This document shows, one piece after another, positions 45,410 through 53,196 of a DNA stretch of 64,000 nucleotides. Location of the stretch: NCBI GenBank assembly GCA_963838205.1, contig CAWIQF010000020.1, forward strand, positions 1 through 64,000, given 5' to 3'. Below the pieces are notes generated by a model. The model saw only the letters and a program-made list of their open reading frames with translations, had not been told where the DNA came from and did no database searches. The position numbers and the translations under genes were made by a program. The first letter of the stretch is position 1. The number at the start of each line of letters is the position of its first letter. The DNA comes from CAIVVT01 sp963838205. Its GTDB lineage: Bacteria > Acidobacteriota > Terriglobia > Bryobacterales > Bryobacteraceae.

Positions 45410-47853
45410 GCAGAACAATACGGAGAGCGATGGGGCAAGCAATGACGCAAGCAATGAGGCGAGTCATCGGCAGAGTAATGCCGAAAGCAATCCTGCTGTG
45501 CCTGACAGTCGTGTTGACATCTCTGGCCTTGGCGCAAAGCCCGGTGAACCCGCGCCTGCTGGCCGCGCGCTGGCCGGCGCAGTGGATCGCCGCGCCCGCG
45601 ACGCCGCCCTTCGATTACGGCGTCTACCACTTCCGCAAGACGCTTGAGTTGCCGGCGGCGCCGGGCCGATTCCCGGTTCACGTCTCCGCCGACAACCGCT
45701 ACCGCCTTTTCGTCAACGGCCGCTTCGTTGCCGCGGGGCCGCCGCAGAGCGACTTGCGCAACTGGCGCTTCAATACGATCGACCTCGGTCCATATCTGAA
45801 AGCCGGGCGGAACGTGCTGGCCGCGATCGTCTGGAATGGCGCAGAACACCGCCCCATGGCTCAAATTTCGCACCGCACGGGTTTCGTGCTGCAAGGCGAT
45901 TCCGAGCGCGAGCAGGCGGTGAACACGGGCGCGGGCTGGAAATCGTTCCGCGATCCGGCCTACTCGCCGCTCGATTGGCGCGATGTGGACCAGCGACTGG
46001 GGTATCAGTACTACGTCGCCGGATCGATGGAACGCGTCGATGGCGCGCGTTATCCGTGGGGTTGGGAGCAACCCGATTTCGACGATTCCGCCTGGCAGCC
46101 GGCCGCGGCGATCGACCCCGGCGCGCCCAGCGGCGTGGAAAGCCATCAGAAATGGCAGTTGACTCCCAGTCCCGTGCCGCTGCTGGCGGAGACGCCGCAG
46201 CGCTTCGCGCGGGTGGCGCGCAGTGAGGGCGCCACGCCGTCTGACGGGTTCCTCGCGGGCTCGGCTCCGCTCACCCTCGCGGCGCACACGCGCGCGACGA
46301 TCCTGCTCGATCAAGGTGCGGTGACGACTGGTTATCCGGTGCTCGCCACCCGCGGCGGCCGCGGGGGCCTGGTTCGGGCCGTCTATTCCGAGGCGCTCTA
46401 CGGCGACAGGAACAGGAAGGGCGACCGCCGGCAGATCGAGGGGAAAAAGGCGGTCGGGGTGTGGGATGAGTGGCTCCCCGACGGCGGGCAGAAGCGCGTT
46501 TTTCGGCCGCTGTGGGTGCGCACGTGGCGCTATCTGGAGCTGCAGATCGAAGCCGGCGAGGAGCCGCTGACGATCGAAGACGTGCGCAGCGATTTGTGCG
46601 CCTATCCGGCCGTACGGAAGGCCCGGTTCGCCTCCGACCGGCCGGTGTTAAACGATATTTGGGAGGCTGGCTGGCGCACGCTCCAGCTCAGCGCGCAGGA
46701 TACGTTCGTGAGCGATTTGTCCTGGGAACGGATCCAGTATGTGGGCGATACGAAACTGCAGGCGCTGGCATGGCTGGCGGCCACCGGCGACGACACGCTG
46801 TATCGCCAGGCGCTCGAACAATTCGATGCTTCCCGCGCGCCCTTCGGCCTGACGCAATCGCGCTTCCCCGCGGAGTTGGATCAATACACGCCGCTGTACT
46901 CGCTGGTGTGGGTGACGATGGTGCACGATTACTGGCGCTACCGCGGCGACGACGAGTATTTACGGCAGTTTCTGCCGGGCATCGGGCAGGTGCTGGGGTG
47001 GTTTGACCGCCAGAAGACGCCCGACGGGCTGATTCCGCCGCTGTTTCAGCTCGACTTCGTCGATTCGGATTACTTCCGCCAATATGCCGCCATCCTGCGG
47101 CAGGAAGGGCGTCCGGGCATGGCGATCCATAGCCTGTTCTACGTGCTGGCGCTCGATGACGCCGCCGACCTTTTCGCCCGATTGGGCCAGGACCTCGAAG
47201 CCCAGCGCTATCGTCGCGAAGCGGCGGCGGTGCGGGCTTCAGTGCATCGTTTGTGCTGGGACGCGACCCGTCAGCTTGTGGCCGATACGCCGTCCCGAAA
47301 GTTTTTCAGCCAGCAAGCGAACATCCTCGCGATTCTGACCGATACAGTGCCCGCCGCCGAACAGCCTGCGTTGCTGGAACGCCTGCTGGCCGACCGGACG
47401 CTGGCCCAGATACAGCTCTATTTCCGTTTCTATCTCGGCCGCGCGCTGAACAAAATGGGCCACGGCGATAGCTACGTAGACAACCTCGGCCCGTGGGAAA
47501 ACATGCTGGCCAACGGCATGACGACGTTCGGGGAAACGGATGGCAACCCGCGCTCGGAATGCCACCCCTGGAGCGCGACGCCGGTCTACGAGCTGCTGAC
47601 AACGGTCGCGGGCATCCAGCCGGGCGAGGCGGGCTTCAAGACTGTGCGCATCGCGCCGGCGCTGGGGAGTCTGCGGCATGTGGAAGCGACGATGCCGCAC
47701 CCGTTGGGGCCGATCGAGGTTTCGCTTGAGCGCTCTGGAGCCTCGGGGCTGAAAGGGTCGATTCGCCTGCCACAGGGACTGAGCGGCGAATTCGTCTGGC
47801 GCGGAAAGAAGACCGCGCTGGCCGGACCCATCGTAGAGATAGACGAGAAGTGA
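45406..47853 (+). CDS. Alpha-L-rhamnosidase-like GH78 family protein, secreted
   Basis: An 815-aa exported hydrolase. The unusual N terminus contains five closely spaced Met residues (MSRTIRRAMGQAMTQAMRRV), encoded by a quasi-repetitive tract, followed by a signal helix (AILLCLTVVLTSLALAQ). The beta-sandwich (PAQWIAAPATPPFDYGVYHF, RYRLFVNGRFVAAGPP) leads to an (alpha/alpha)6 barrel in which the GH78 signature reads SDLSWERIQYVGDT instead of DCPQRER. The C terminus has HPWSATPVYELLTTVAG and PHPLGPIEVSLER. ATG 45406 overlaps the URO-D stop. Enzyme class is by overall layout; the altered signature leaves substrate uncertain. Confidence 0.85.
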   Translation: MSRTIRRAMGQAMTQAMRRVIGRVMPKAILLCLTVVLTSLALAQSPVNPRLLAARWPAQWIAAPATPPFDYGVYHFRKTLELPAAPGRFPVHVSADNRYRLFVNGRFVAAGPPQSDLRNWRFNTIDLGPYLKAGRNVLAAIVWNGAEHRPMAQISHRTGFVLQGDSEREQAVNTGAGWKSFRDPAYSPLDWRDVDQRLGYQYYVAGSMERVDGARYPWGWEQPDFDDSAWQPAAAIDPGAPSGVESHQKWQLTPSPVPLLAETPQRFARVARSEGATPSDGFLAGSAPLTLAAHTRATILLDQGAVTTGYPVLATRGGRGGLVRAVYSEALYGDRNRKGDRRQIEGKKAVGVWDEWLPDGGQKRVFRPLWVRTWRYLELQIEAGEEPLTIEDVRSDLCAYPAVRKARFASDRPVLNDIWEAGWRTLQLSAQDTFVSDLSWERIQYVGDTKLQALAWLAATGDDTLYRQALEQFDASRAPFGLTQSRFPAELDQYTPLYSLVWVTMVHDYWRYRGDDEYLRQFLPGIGQVLGWFDRQKTPDGLIPPLFQLDFVDSDYFRQYAAILRQEGRPGMAIHSLFYVLALDDAADLFARLGQDLEAQRYRREAAAVRASVHRLCWDATRQLVADTPSRKFFSQQANILAILTDTVPAAEQPALLERLLADRTLAQIQLYFRFYLGRALNKMGHGDSYVDNLGPWENMLANGMTTFGETDGNPRSECHPWSATPVYELLTTVAGIQPGEAGFKTVRIAPALGSLRHVEATMPHPLGPIEVSLERSGASGLKGSIRLPQGLSGEFVWRGKKTALAGPIVEIDEK

Positions 47854-47913
47854 GGCCCGGCTTGCCCGTGACCAATTCCGCCCCGGGCTGGCATTGATGA
47901 GGATGCCGGGGTT

Positions 47914-48279
47914 TTAGGGGTTGCGTCCGGCAGCACGCAACCCCGCTTCCTTTTCCGGCTGCCGCGCGCCGCCGGCGTCGGCCAGCGCCATCTCGGGAAA
48001 GCCAAACCGATGCCAGTACCCCGAGGCGGCCGCCAGCAGGCCGTTGTCGGCGGCCTCGATGGCCAGCTTCCGGACGGCAGTGATGCGGACGTTGATGGAG
48101 ATCGGACCGCGTCCACGGGCCTCGAGCACCATTCGCCAGGCGTTCCCAGTCGCTTTCGTGAACCCGGGCCGTGGCTCCTGGCCGCACCACGCGGTGAGCT
48201 CGTCCAGCCCGAAATTATAGACTCTGCGCTTAATCGGCGATGACGCGTTATCCAGGACCGGACCGCGTAGGATGGGCAA
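47914..48279 (-). pseudogene. Truncated tyrosine recombinase/integrase (N-terminal SAM-like domain)
   Basis: The frame reads NASSPIKRRVYNFGLDELTAW, FTKATGNAWRMVLEARG, and ISINVRITAVRKLAIEAADN with GLL, closely following the core-binding domain of phage-type integrases (S..T.R.Y...LD.F..W...R..LE.....S.INVRL.AVR.LA.EA...GLL). After GLL the sequence diverges into unrelated residues, and the catalytic domain (R..R..Y) is missing. The start would be TTG 48279. It is a decayed mobile-element remnant immediately downstream of the ABC transporter operon. Confidence 0.7.
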
Positions 48280-48295
48280 CTTTTACGGGCGCACG

Positions 48296-49321
48296 TTACG
48301 GTAAGGCAATGTCCGCAGGCTGGTTGTTGGCAGGGATAAACGAGCGATCCACGAGGTCTTTCATCTCGATCGCCTTGGTGAGAATGCCGGCCTTCAGCGC
48401 CATGTCCCGAATCTTGGTCAGCTCCGCGTCGGTCGGCGTGAGCATGCGGTAGCTGACGCGATCGGGCGGTTCGGTTAGCACGAAGCGCAAGAGCTTTTCC
48501 TCCTGCCAGAAGTAGGGTGCGGCGATTTTCGCAGCTTCGAGGCGGTGGTCGTCGGCCCACGCTCCGCTCTCCGCGATGCCGCGGACGAGATCGCGAACCA
48601 CTGCCGGACGCTCCTGGATCAACTTCTCATGGACCACGAGAACGCAGGAGATAAAATGCGGCCAAATGTCCTTGGCATAGTAGAGCACGCGGCCGGTGCC
48701 GTCGAGTTGCGCCCGGGCGGGATAGGGCTCGCCGACGAAATAGGCGTCGATCGCTTTGGCCGCGAGTGCGCCTGGCATATCGGGCGGCTGCATCTCAATG
48801 AACTGGATTTCCTCGGAAGCGACCCCCTGGTCGTCCATCAGTTTGCGCAGCACCAGGTACTGGTTGCTGTACTTGCTCGGCACGGCGATGGTGCGCCCGC
48901 GCAGGCCGCGCAGGTCCTTGGCCGCAAGTCCCTTGCGGACCACCAGCGTCGAGCCGTCGCGATGTCCGAGATAGAGAATCTTCACCGGCAGGCCCTGCTC
49001 GCGCAGTTTCATGGCCAGCGGAGCGATCATGAAGGTCGCCTCGAGACGCCCGGCCTTCATGGTTTCGGCCATAGTCGGGAAATCCATGAAAAGCTGCGAC
49101 TGGAAGCGTGTCGTGCCGCTGGTCCGCGTCGCGTAGTCCGTCACCGGGCAGGTCAGGTGGCAGGTCACGGGCAGGAAACCGACGGTGAGCTGTTCGCGGG
49201 CGGCGCGGCCAGATCCGAATCCGTAGTGCCAGGGCCGGTACCGCAGCACGCCCAGCAAGACGATGAACGCTACCGCACCGATGATCCATCGGGCGCCGGA
49301 CGAGCGGAATAAGCGCATCAT
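48296..49321 (-). CDS. ABC transporter substrate-binding protein, SsuA/TauA/NrtA-like (NMT1)
   Basis: A 341-aa periplasmic binding protein tethered by an N-terminal transmembrane helix (WIIGAVAFIVLLGVL) rather than a cleavable signal. The fold is NMT1/OMI: LTVGFLPVTCHLTCPVTDYA, MKAGRLEATFMIAPLAMKLR, LRGRTIAVPSKYSNQYLVLR, AIDAYFVGEPYPARAQ. The Cys pair in TCHLTCP is not typical of sulfonate or taurine binders and might ligate a metal or define a subfamily. Third gene of the permease-ATPase-binding protein operon (32-base gap from the ATPase gene). The ligand is unknown: candidates are sulfonates, nitrate, bicarbonate or a pyrimidine. Confidence 0.88.
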   Translation of the reverse strand: MMRLFRSSGARWIIGAVAFIVLLGVLRYRPWHYGFGSGRAAREQLTVGFLPVTCHLTCPVTDYATRTSGTTRFQSQLFMDFPTMAETMKAGRLEATFMIAPLAMKLREQGLPVKILYLGHRDGSTLVVRKGLAAKDLRGLRGRTIAVPSKYSNQYLVLRKLMDDQGVASEEIQFIEMQPPDMPGALAAKAIDAYFVGEPYPARAQLDGTGRVLYYAKDIWPHFISCVLVVHEKLIQERPAVVRDLVRGIAESGAWADDHRLEAAKIAAPYFWQEEKLLRFVLTEPPDRVSYRMLTPTDAELTKIRDMALKAGILTKAIEMKDLVDRSFIPANNQPADIALP

Positions 49322-49352
49322 TCGTGCCCCCTTCGGTGGCTGGATATCGTTT

Positions 49353-50096
49353 TCACCGGGCGCCGTTCACGGCCGCGGCCTCGTGCTCAATTCCGAGAAT
49401 GGTCAGAATTACGCGCACCGCATGCACGACCTCGGGGTGCGTCAGATCGCGGGGACGCGGCGTCGTGATGTTGAGTTCGCGGCGGATCTGTGCCGGCCGG
49501 TCGGTAAGCACGATTACGCGGTCGGCGAGTTGCGCCGCCTCCTCGATGTCGTGGGTCACCAGGACCACCGTGCGGGGACGGTCGTCGAGCAGCCGGGCCA
49601 ACTCTTGCCGCATGCGCAGCCGCGTCAGGTAATCGAGCGACGAGAAGGGCTCGTCCAGCAGGAGAATATCGGAGTCGCCGGCCAGTGCCCGGGCGAGTTC
49701 CACGCGCTGGCGCATACCGCCGGAAAGCTGATGCGGGTAATGATCCTCGAAGCCCTCGACCTGGATCAACCGGATCATCTGCTCGACCTGGCGGCGGCGT
49801 TCGCGCGGATCGGTGAGATGGCGCAGGCCGAGCGCAATGTTCTCGGCCACCGTCTGCCACGGGAAGAGGCCGTCCTGCTGATAGACCATCCGCATGCGCC
49901 CGGCATGCTGAATGACGCCCGATGAGGGGCGGTCGTCCCCCGACAGAATGTTGAGCAGCGTCGTCTTGCCGCAACCCGATGGACCGACCAGCGCGACAAA
50001 CTCACCATGTTCGATGTCGAGCGTGATGTTGCGCAACACGTCGACCGAGCCGAACTCGCGCGAGACGCTGGTCAATTGAAAGGGTCGGCCGTTCAC
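49353..50096 (-). CDS. ABC transporter ATP-binding protein, SsuB/TauB/NrtD-like
   Basis: A 247-aa ATPase that powers the adjacent permease. Walker A GPSGCGKTTLLN, Q-loop MVYQQDGLFPW, signature LSGGMRQRVELARAL, Walker B DILLLDEPFSSLDYLTRLRM, and switch His VLVTHDIEEAAQLADRV. The C-terminal RIRRELNITTPRPRDL-like tail (PAQIRRELNITTPRPRDLTH) matches the nitrate/sulfonate/taurine subgroup. Second in the operon, 16 bases after the permease. Confidence 0.94.
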   Translation of the reverse strand: MNGRPFQLTSVSREFGSVDVLRNITLDIEHGEFVALVGPSGCGKTTLLNILSGDDRPSSGVIQHAGRMRMVYQQDGLFPWQTVAENIALGLRHLTDPRERRRQVEQMIRLIQVEGFEDHYPHQLSGGMRQRVELARALAGDSDILLLDEPFSSLDYLTRLRMRQELARLLDDRPRTVVLVTHDIEEAAQLADRVIVLTDRPAQIRRELNITTPRPRDLTHPEVVHAVRVILTILGIEHEAAAVNGAR

Positions 50097-50112
50097 GGGA
50101 TTCCACTGGCGC

Positions 50113-50916
50113 TCAGCGCGCGTACCCCCATTGAACGCTCGGAATGCGGGTCAATCGCACCAGAACGCGATCCATGGCCACGCCAATCAGCCCGATCACC
50201 AGCATTTCGACGACCAGCAGATCGGTGCGCAGGCCGTTGCGGGAATCCATTACGGCAAACCCTAGCCCGTCGCGGCCCGAAACCATCTCCGCGGCGACGA
50301 CGATCAGCCACGCCAGCCCCGCCGTGACGCGGAGCGTGGTGATTACCTGGGGCATGATCGCCGGCAGCGTCACCCGCGTCAGCCGCTCCAGCCCGCTGAG
50401 GCCGTAGGCCCGCGCGACCCGGTAGTAGACGGCGGGGATGCTCGCCACGGCGGCCATCGTCGCCAGAACCACCGGGAAAAACGCCGCGAGGAAGATGAGA
50501 AAGATGGTCGCCGCGTCGCCGACCCCGAACCACAGAATGGCGAACGGCATCCAGGCCAGCGGAGAGAGATTGCGGAAGAAGTTGACGATCGGCAGCAGCG
50601 CGAGGCGCGCGTTCAAAACGTGTCCCAGCCAGAGGCCAGCCGGGAGGCCGAACAGCACGGCGAGCGCAAAGCCGCAGCTCACGCGGAATAAGGAGACGAC
50701 GAGATCGTTCGGCAGCCGCGAACTGCGCAGCTCTTCGCCCAGGGCGCGCAGGACGGCCAGAGGCGAGGGGAAGGCGCTTTCATGGAACAGGCCCGACGCC
50801 CAGACGAGTGTCCAAACGCCCACGAGCAAGGCTGCGACCGCCAGGGGCAGCAGGACCGAGCGGTGCCCGGCAGGCGAAGAGGGGCTCGATCTGGCAGGGA
50901 ACGATTCGTTTGTCAT
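50113..50916 (-). CDS. ABC transporter permease, SsuC/TauC-like
   Basis: A 267-aa inner-membrane permease with about six helices (VLLPLAVAALLVGVWTLVWA, LFRVSCGFALAVLFGLPAGL, and others). The EAA-type loop is ARAYGLSGLERLTRVTLPAI with MPQVITTLRVTAGLAWL, and RNLSPLAWMPFAILWFGVGD matches the BPD_transp_1 nitrate/sulfonate family. The first gene of the three-gene transporter operon and about 115 bases downstream of the small coiled-coil gene, on the same strand. Confidence 0.93.
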   Translation of the reverse strand: MTNESFPARSSPSSPAGHRSVLLPLAVAALLVGVWTLVWASGLFHESAFPSPLAVLRALGEELRSSRLPNDLVVSLFRVSCGFALAVLFGLPAGLWLGHVLNARLALLPIVNFFRNLSPLAWMPFAILWFGVGDAATIFLIFLAAFFPVVLATMAAVASIPAVYYRVARAYGLSGLERLTRVTLPAIMPQVITTLRVTAGLAWLIVVAAEMVSGRDGLGFAVMDSRNGLRTDLLVVEMLVIGLIGVAMDRVLVRLTRIPSVQWGYAR

Positions 50917-51031
50917 GGTGGATCGGCAGCATCAAACCGACGGCCCACTCGGAGCCACCGGCTTTGCGGTCAAGGCTGCAATCGGAAAGTCGCGGCGTCA
51001 GGCGAGTCGCAGCGGCCCTGCCGCCGGCGGC

Positions 51032-51253
51032 CTACTTCTTCTTGTCGAGCAGCGCCAGGATCTGTTGTTGGTTCTGGAGCACCTGCTGCAACGTCTCCTG
51101 GTTCTTTTTAATCCCTTTCTGGTTACTCCTGATCGCGGCCTGATTGTCCTTGATAGCGGTTTGATTGTCCTTAATCGCCTGTTGATTGTCCAGGATTACC
51201 GTCTGGTTTTCAAGAATCTGTTTCTGATTTGAAATAATATCTTTCTCAGCCAT
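51032..51253 (-). CDS. Small IxxNQxx heptad-repeat coiled-coil protein
   Basis: A 73-aa protein made almost wholly of seven consecutive 7-residue repeats with Ile at the first position and Asn-Gln at the fourth and fifth: IISNQKQ, ILENQTV, ILDNQQA, IKDNQTA, IKDNQAA, IRSNQKG, IKKNQET (residues 6-54, Ile at 6, 13, 20, 27, 34, 41, 48). It ends with a Leu/Gln-rich helix (LQQVLQNQQQILALLDKKK). In heptad terms Ile is at a and Asn at d, the N@d pattern known from IxxNTxx stalks of trimeric autotransporters. No signal peptide or membrane segment, so probably cytoplasmic. ATG 51253 is preferred: AGAGAGGT lies upstream, and the frame open to 51361 adds unrelated residues. It could be cotranscribed with the ABC operon. 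Function unknown. Confidence 0.8.
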   Translation of the reverse strand: MAEKDIISNQKQILENQTVILDNQQAIKDNQTAIKDNQAAIRSNQKGIKKNQETLQQVLQNQQQILALLDKKK

Positions 51254-51359
51254 GCGGGTTCTACCTCTCTTCCTCGATCGGAGACTTCCACCGACGCCCA
51301 TCCTGCGCCGCGAGGGGGTGGGAGCCGCCACGGGCATCACTGCCGCGGTCGTAGTGGTC

Positions 51360-51388
51360 AAGCTAACAGACTACGCTGCACTCGTCAA
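51360..51388 (-). promoter_or_regulatory. Weak candidate promoter for the coiled-coil gene
   Basis: On the - strand TTGACG (51388-51383) and TAGCTT (51365-51360) are 17 bases apart; the -35 is good, the -10 poor. It lies in the 390-base region between the coiled-coil gene and the divergent LysR gene, which also contains an AT-rich patch (CTATCATATAAA, about 51394-51405) where LysR-type operators would be expected. No T-N11-A motif was assigned. Confidence 0.25.
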
Positions 51389-51645
51389 TAGTTCTATCAT
51401 ATAAAGCGACGCCTGTCACTGTCTGACCGTGTCATGAATTCGAACATGAATCTCTGCGCGCCAAGCGTTCCGCGTCTCCAGATACGGCGCTGCGAGGCGG
51501 GCGTTGCAAGATCGGCCGGGTTGGGGCATCGAAAAATCGTTCAACGGCGCAGCGTCGGGTGCCACAATCGAAGTCAGGTGCTCGCATCCAGTGCGGCTCG
51601 CCGGCGTTCCGGCGGAGCCAATCCGGGGAGGTAAGTGACTACAGA

Positions 51646-52536
51646 ATGGAACTTTACACGCTGAAAGTTTTCATGACCGTGGCGACGGAGCGGAGCTTTT
51701 CGCGTGCCGCCGAGATCCTGCTGCGCTCTCAACCCGCCATCACGCAAGCCGTGCAGAAACTGGAGCGCGAGTTCGGCGAGCAACTCCTCGACCGGACGGC
51801 GCGCGATCTGACGCTGACCGACTCCGGGCGCCTGGTGATGGGCTTCTGCCAGCGCTTCGAGAACCTCGAGCGGGAGCTCTGGGACGCCTACGCCGAACTG
51901 CGCGACGTCGCCGCGGGACGGCTTGTGATTGGGGCCAGCGAAACGACTTCGTTCTATCTGATGCCACACCTCGTCAGCTTCCGCGAGCGTTATCCCAAAG
52001 TGAAAGTCCAGGTGCGGCGGTCGCGCTCAGCCCGTCTGCCAGCGCAGGTGATCGACGGAGATCTGGAGTTCGGCGTGGTCACCCATGACCCCGAGGATAG
52101 CCGCCTCGAATCATGCATCGTCTGTAAAGATCGCCTGGTCTTGGTCCTCAGCCCGCGGCATCCACTGGCGAATCGCGAAGTCGTTTCGATCCAGGATCTT
52201 GGCGAGGAGTCCTTCATCGTCCACAACGTCGTCTCGCCATATCACGATGTCGTGGCGAGCGCCTTCCAAAAGGCCAAGGTCGCGCTGAATATGGACATCG
52301 AGATGCCGACCGTCGATACCATCCGCATGATGGTGAGCCGCAACCGGGGCGTCGCGTTCCTGCCGGGAGTCTGCGTAGAACAGGACCTGGAACAGGGCTT
52401 ATTGAAAGAAGTGAAGGTGCGAGAACTGAAAGTGGAGCGTGAGGTGCGGCTGATTTTTCCCTCTTGCCGGGTCTTGAGCCACGCTGCTAAAGCTTTTCTT
52501 TACATTGCGATGGGCACCCAAGGCCCAAGCGCGTGA
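51646..52536 (+). CDS. LysR family transcriptional regulator
   Basis: A 296-aa LTTR. The winged helix-turn-helix spans about residues 1-62 (ELYTLKVFMTVATERSFSRA with AAEILLRSQPAITQAVQKLE); the C-terminal effector domain carries GRLVIGASETTSFYLMPHLV and GVAFLPGVCVEQDLEQGLLK, similar to CysL/CbbR-type regulators. ATG 51646 fits the family start; a GGGGAGG lies 14 bases upstream. It is divergent from the coiled-coil/ABC cluster and is the obvious candidate to control that operon, with the transported anion or a metabolite as inducer (inference). Confidence 0.92.
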   Translation: MELYTLKVFMTVATERSFSRAAEILLRSQPAITQAVQKLEREFGEQLLDRTARDLTLTDSGRLVMGFCQRFENLERELWDAYAELRDVAAGRLVIGASETTSFYLMPHLVSFRERYPKVKVQVRRSRSARLPAQVIDGDLEFGVVTHDPEDSRLESCIVCKDRLVLVLSPRHPLANREVVSIQDLGEESFIVHNVVSPYHDVVASAFQKAKVALNMDIEMPTVDTIRMMVSRNRGVAFLPGVCVEQDLEQGLLKEVKVRELKVEREVRLIFPSCRVLSHAAKAFLYIAMGTQGPSA

Positions 52537-52981
52537 GAATTCCTGCTGACAGCTCGCCGGGAGGCTTCGCCGACTCGCGGGGCGTGTCCCATTAGAAGCG
52601 CGGAAACGCCCGTAGATGGGCGCGGTGTCGTTTCTATCTCGAAAAACAGTATTTTAATACTACTAATTATTAGTTAGACAGCCCAGCCGCCCTCTCGTTT
52701 TTGCGGCGCAACCTGTTTCCGAAGGATGCAATTGGTCGCGTTGCGAGGGACTTGCCGGTCCCGATCCAGGCCCTGCCGGGGGAATGTAGCGTTTAAAATT
52801 CCGCCAAAAGTCTTAACCCGGCGCAAGACCGCTCCGGATTGCATCCCATTGACATCGCGTAGTGTAACCTTCTCTGCAGCCATTCCCTGAGCCACTGTTG
52901 CCAAACTATCATCATAATCTCTTATCGCCTAATAAGAAAAATGGAATTCGATTTTCTTATCAAATCATCACAACTATCTTT

Positions 52982-53010
52982 TTGTCTTATATATTGTCGC
53001 CCTGTATGAT
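52982..53010 (+). promoter_or_regulatory. Predicted sigma70-type promoter of the TonB receptor gene
   Basis: TTGTCT (52982-52987) and TATGAT (53005-53010) are separated by exactly 17 bases; matches are four and five of six. Transcription would start near 53017 and give a leader of about 180 bases before ATG 53197, containing the hairpin at 53086-53112. Confidence 0.5.
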
Positions 53011-53085
53011 GTTGTCACGGATCGCAAACAGGGTGTCCGGTTGTCTCGCGAAGTAGCACACGATTTGATGACCCTTTCAAGCACA

Positions 53086-53112
53086 AGCCCGGCTTCTTAG
53101 CGAAGCCGGGCT
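53086..53112 (+). terminator. Strong hairpin in the TonB receptor leader
   Basis: AGCCCGGCTTC (53086-53096), loop TTAGC, GAAGCCGGGCT (53102-53112): an 11-bp perfect stem followed by ATATTTAC. The tail is U-poor, so intrinsic termination is uncertain. Because it lies between the predicted promoter and the start codon it could be an attenuator, an mRNA-stabilising structure, or the terminator of an upstream transcript. Confidence 0.5.
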
Positions 53113-53196
53113 ATATTTACGCTTCGTCCGGGAATGACAGATTAACGCTATTTTATCCGATTTGACGGCTGATCGAATGCGATCAGAAGCGGAGAA

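Larger units (their letters stand above)
52537..53196. other. AT-rich intergenic region and leader of the second TonB receptor
   Basis: A 660-base non-coding gap. Its 52640-53010 part is markedly AT-richer than its surroundings and contains an imperfect palindrome centred on GAATTC (AAGAAAAATGGAATTCGATT then TTCTT, about 52933-52957) and a CTTAT/ATAAG inverted repeat (52921-52936). A 76-codon - strand frame at 52674-52904 has no support. The predicted promoter and leader hairpin are listed separately. Confidence 0.5.

Noticed and set aside
52674..52904. A 76-codon - strand frame in the AT-rich region before the second TonB receptor
   Set aside because: No ribosome site, domain or codon bias, and it lies in DNA that looks regulatory.
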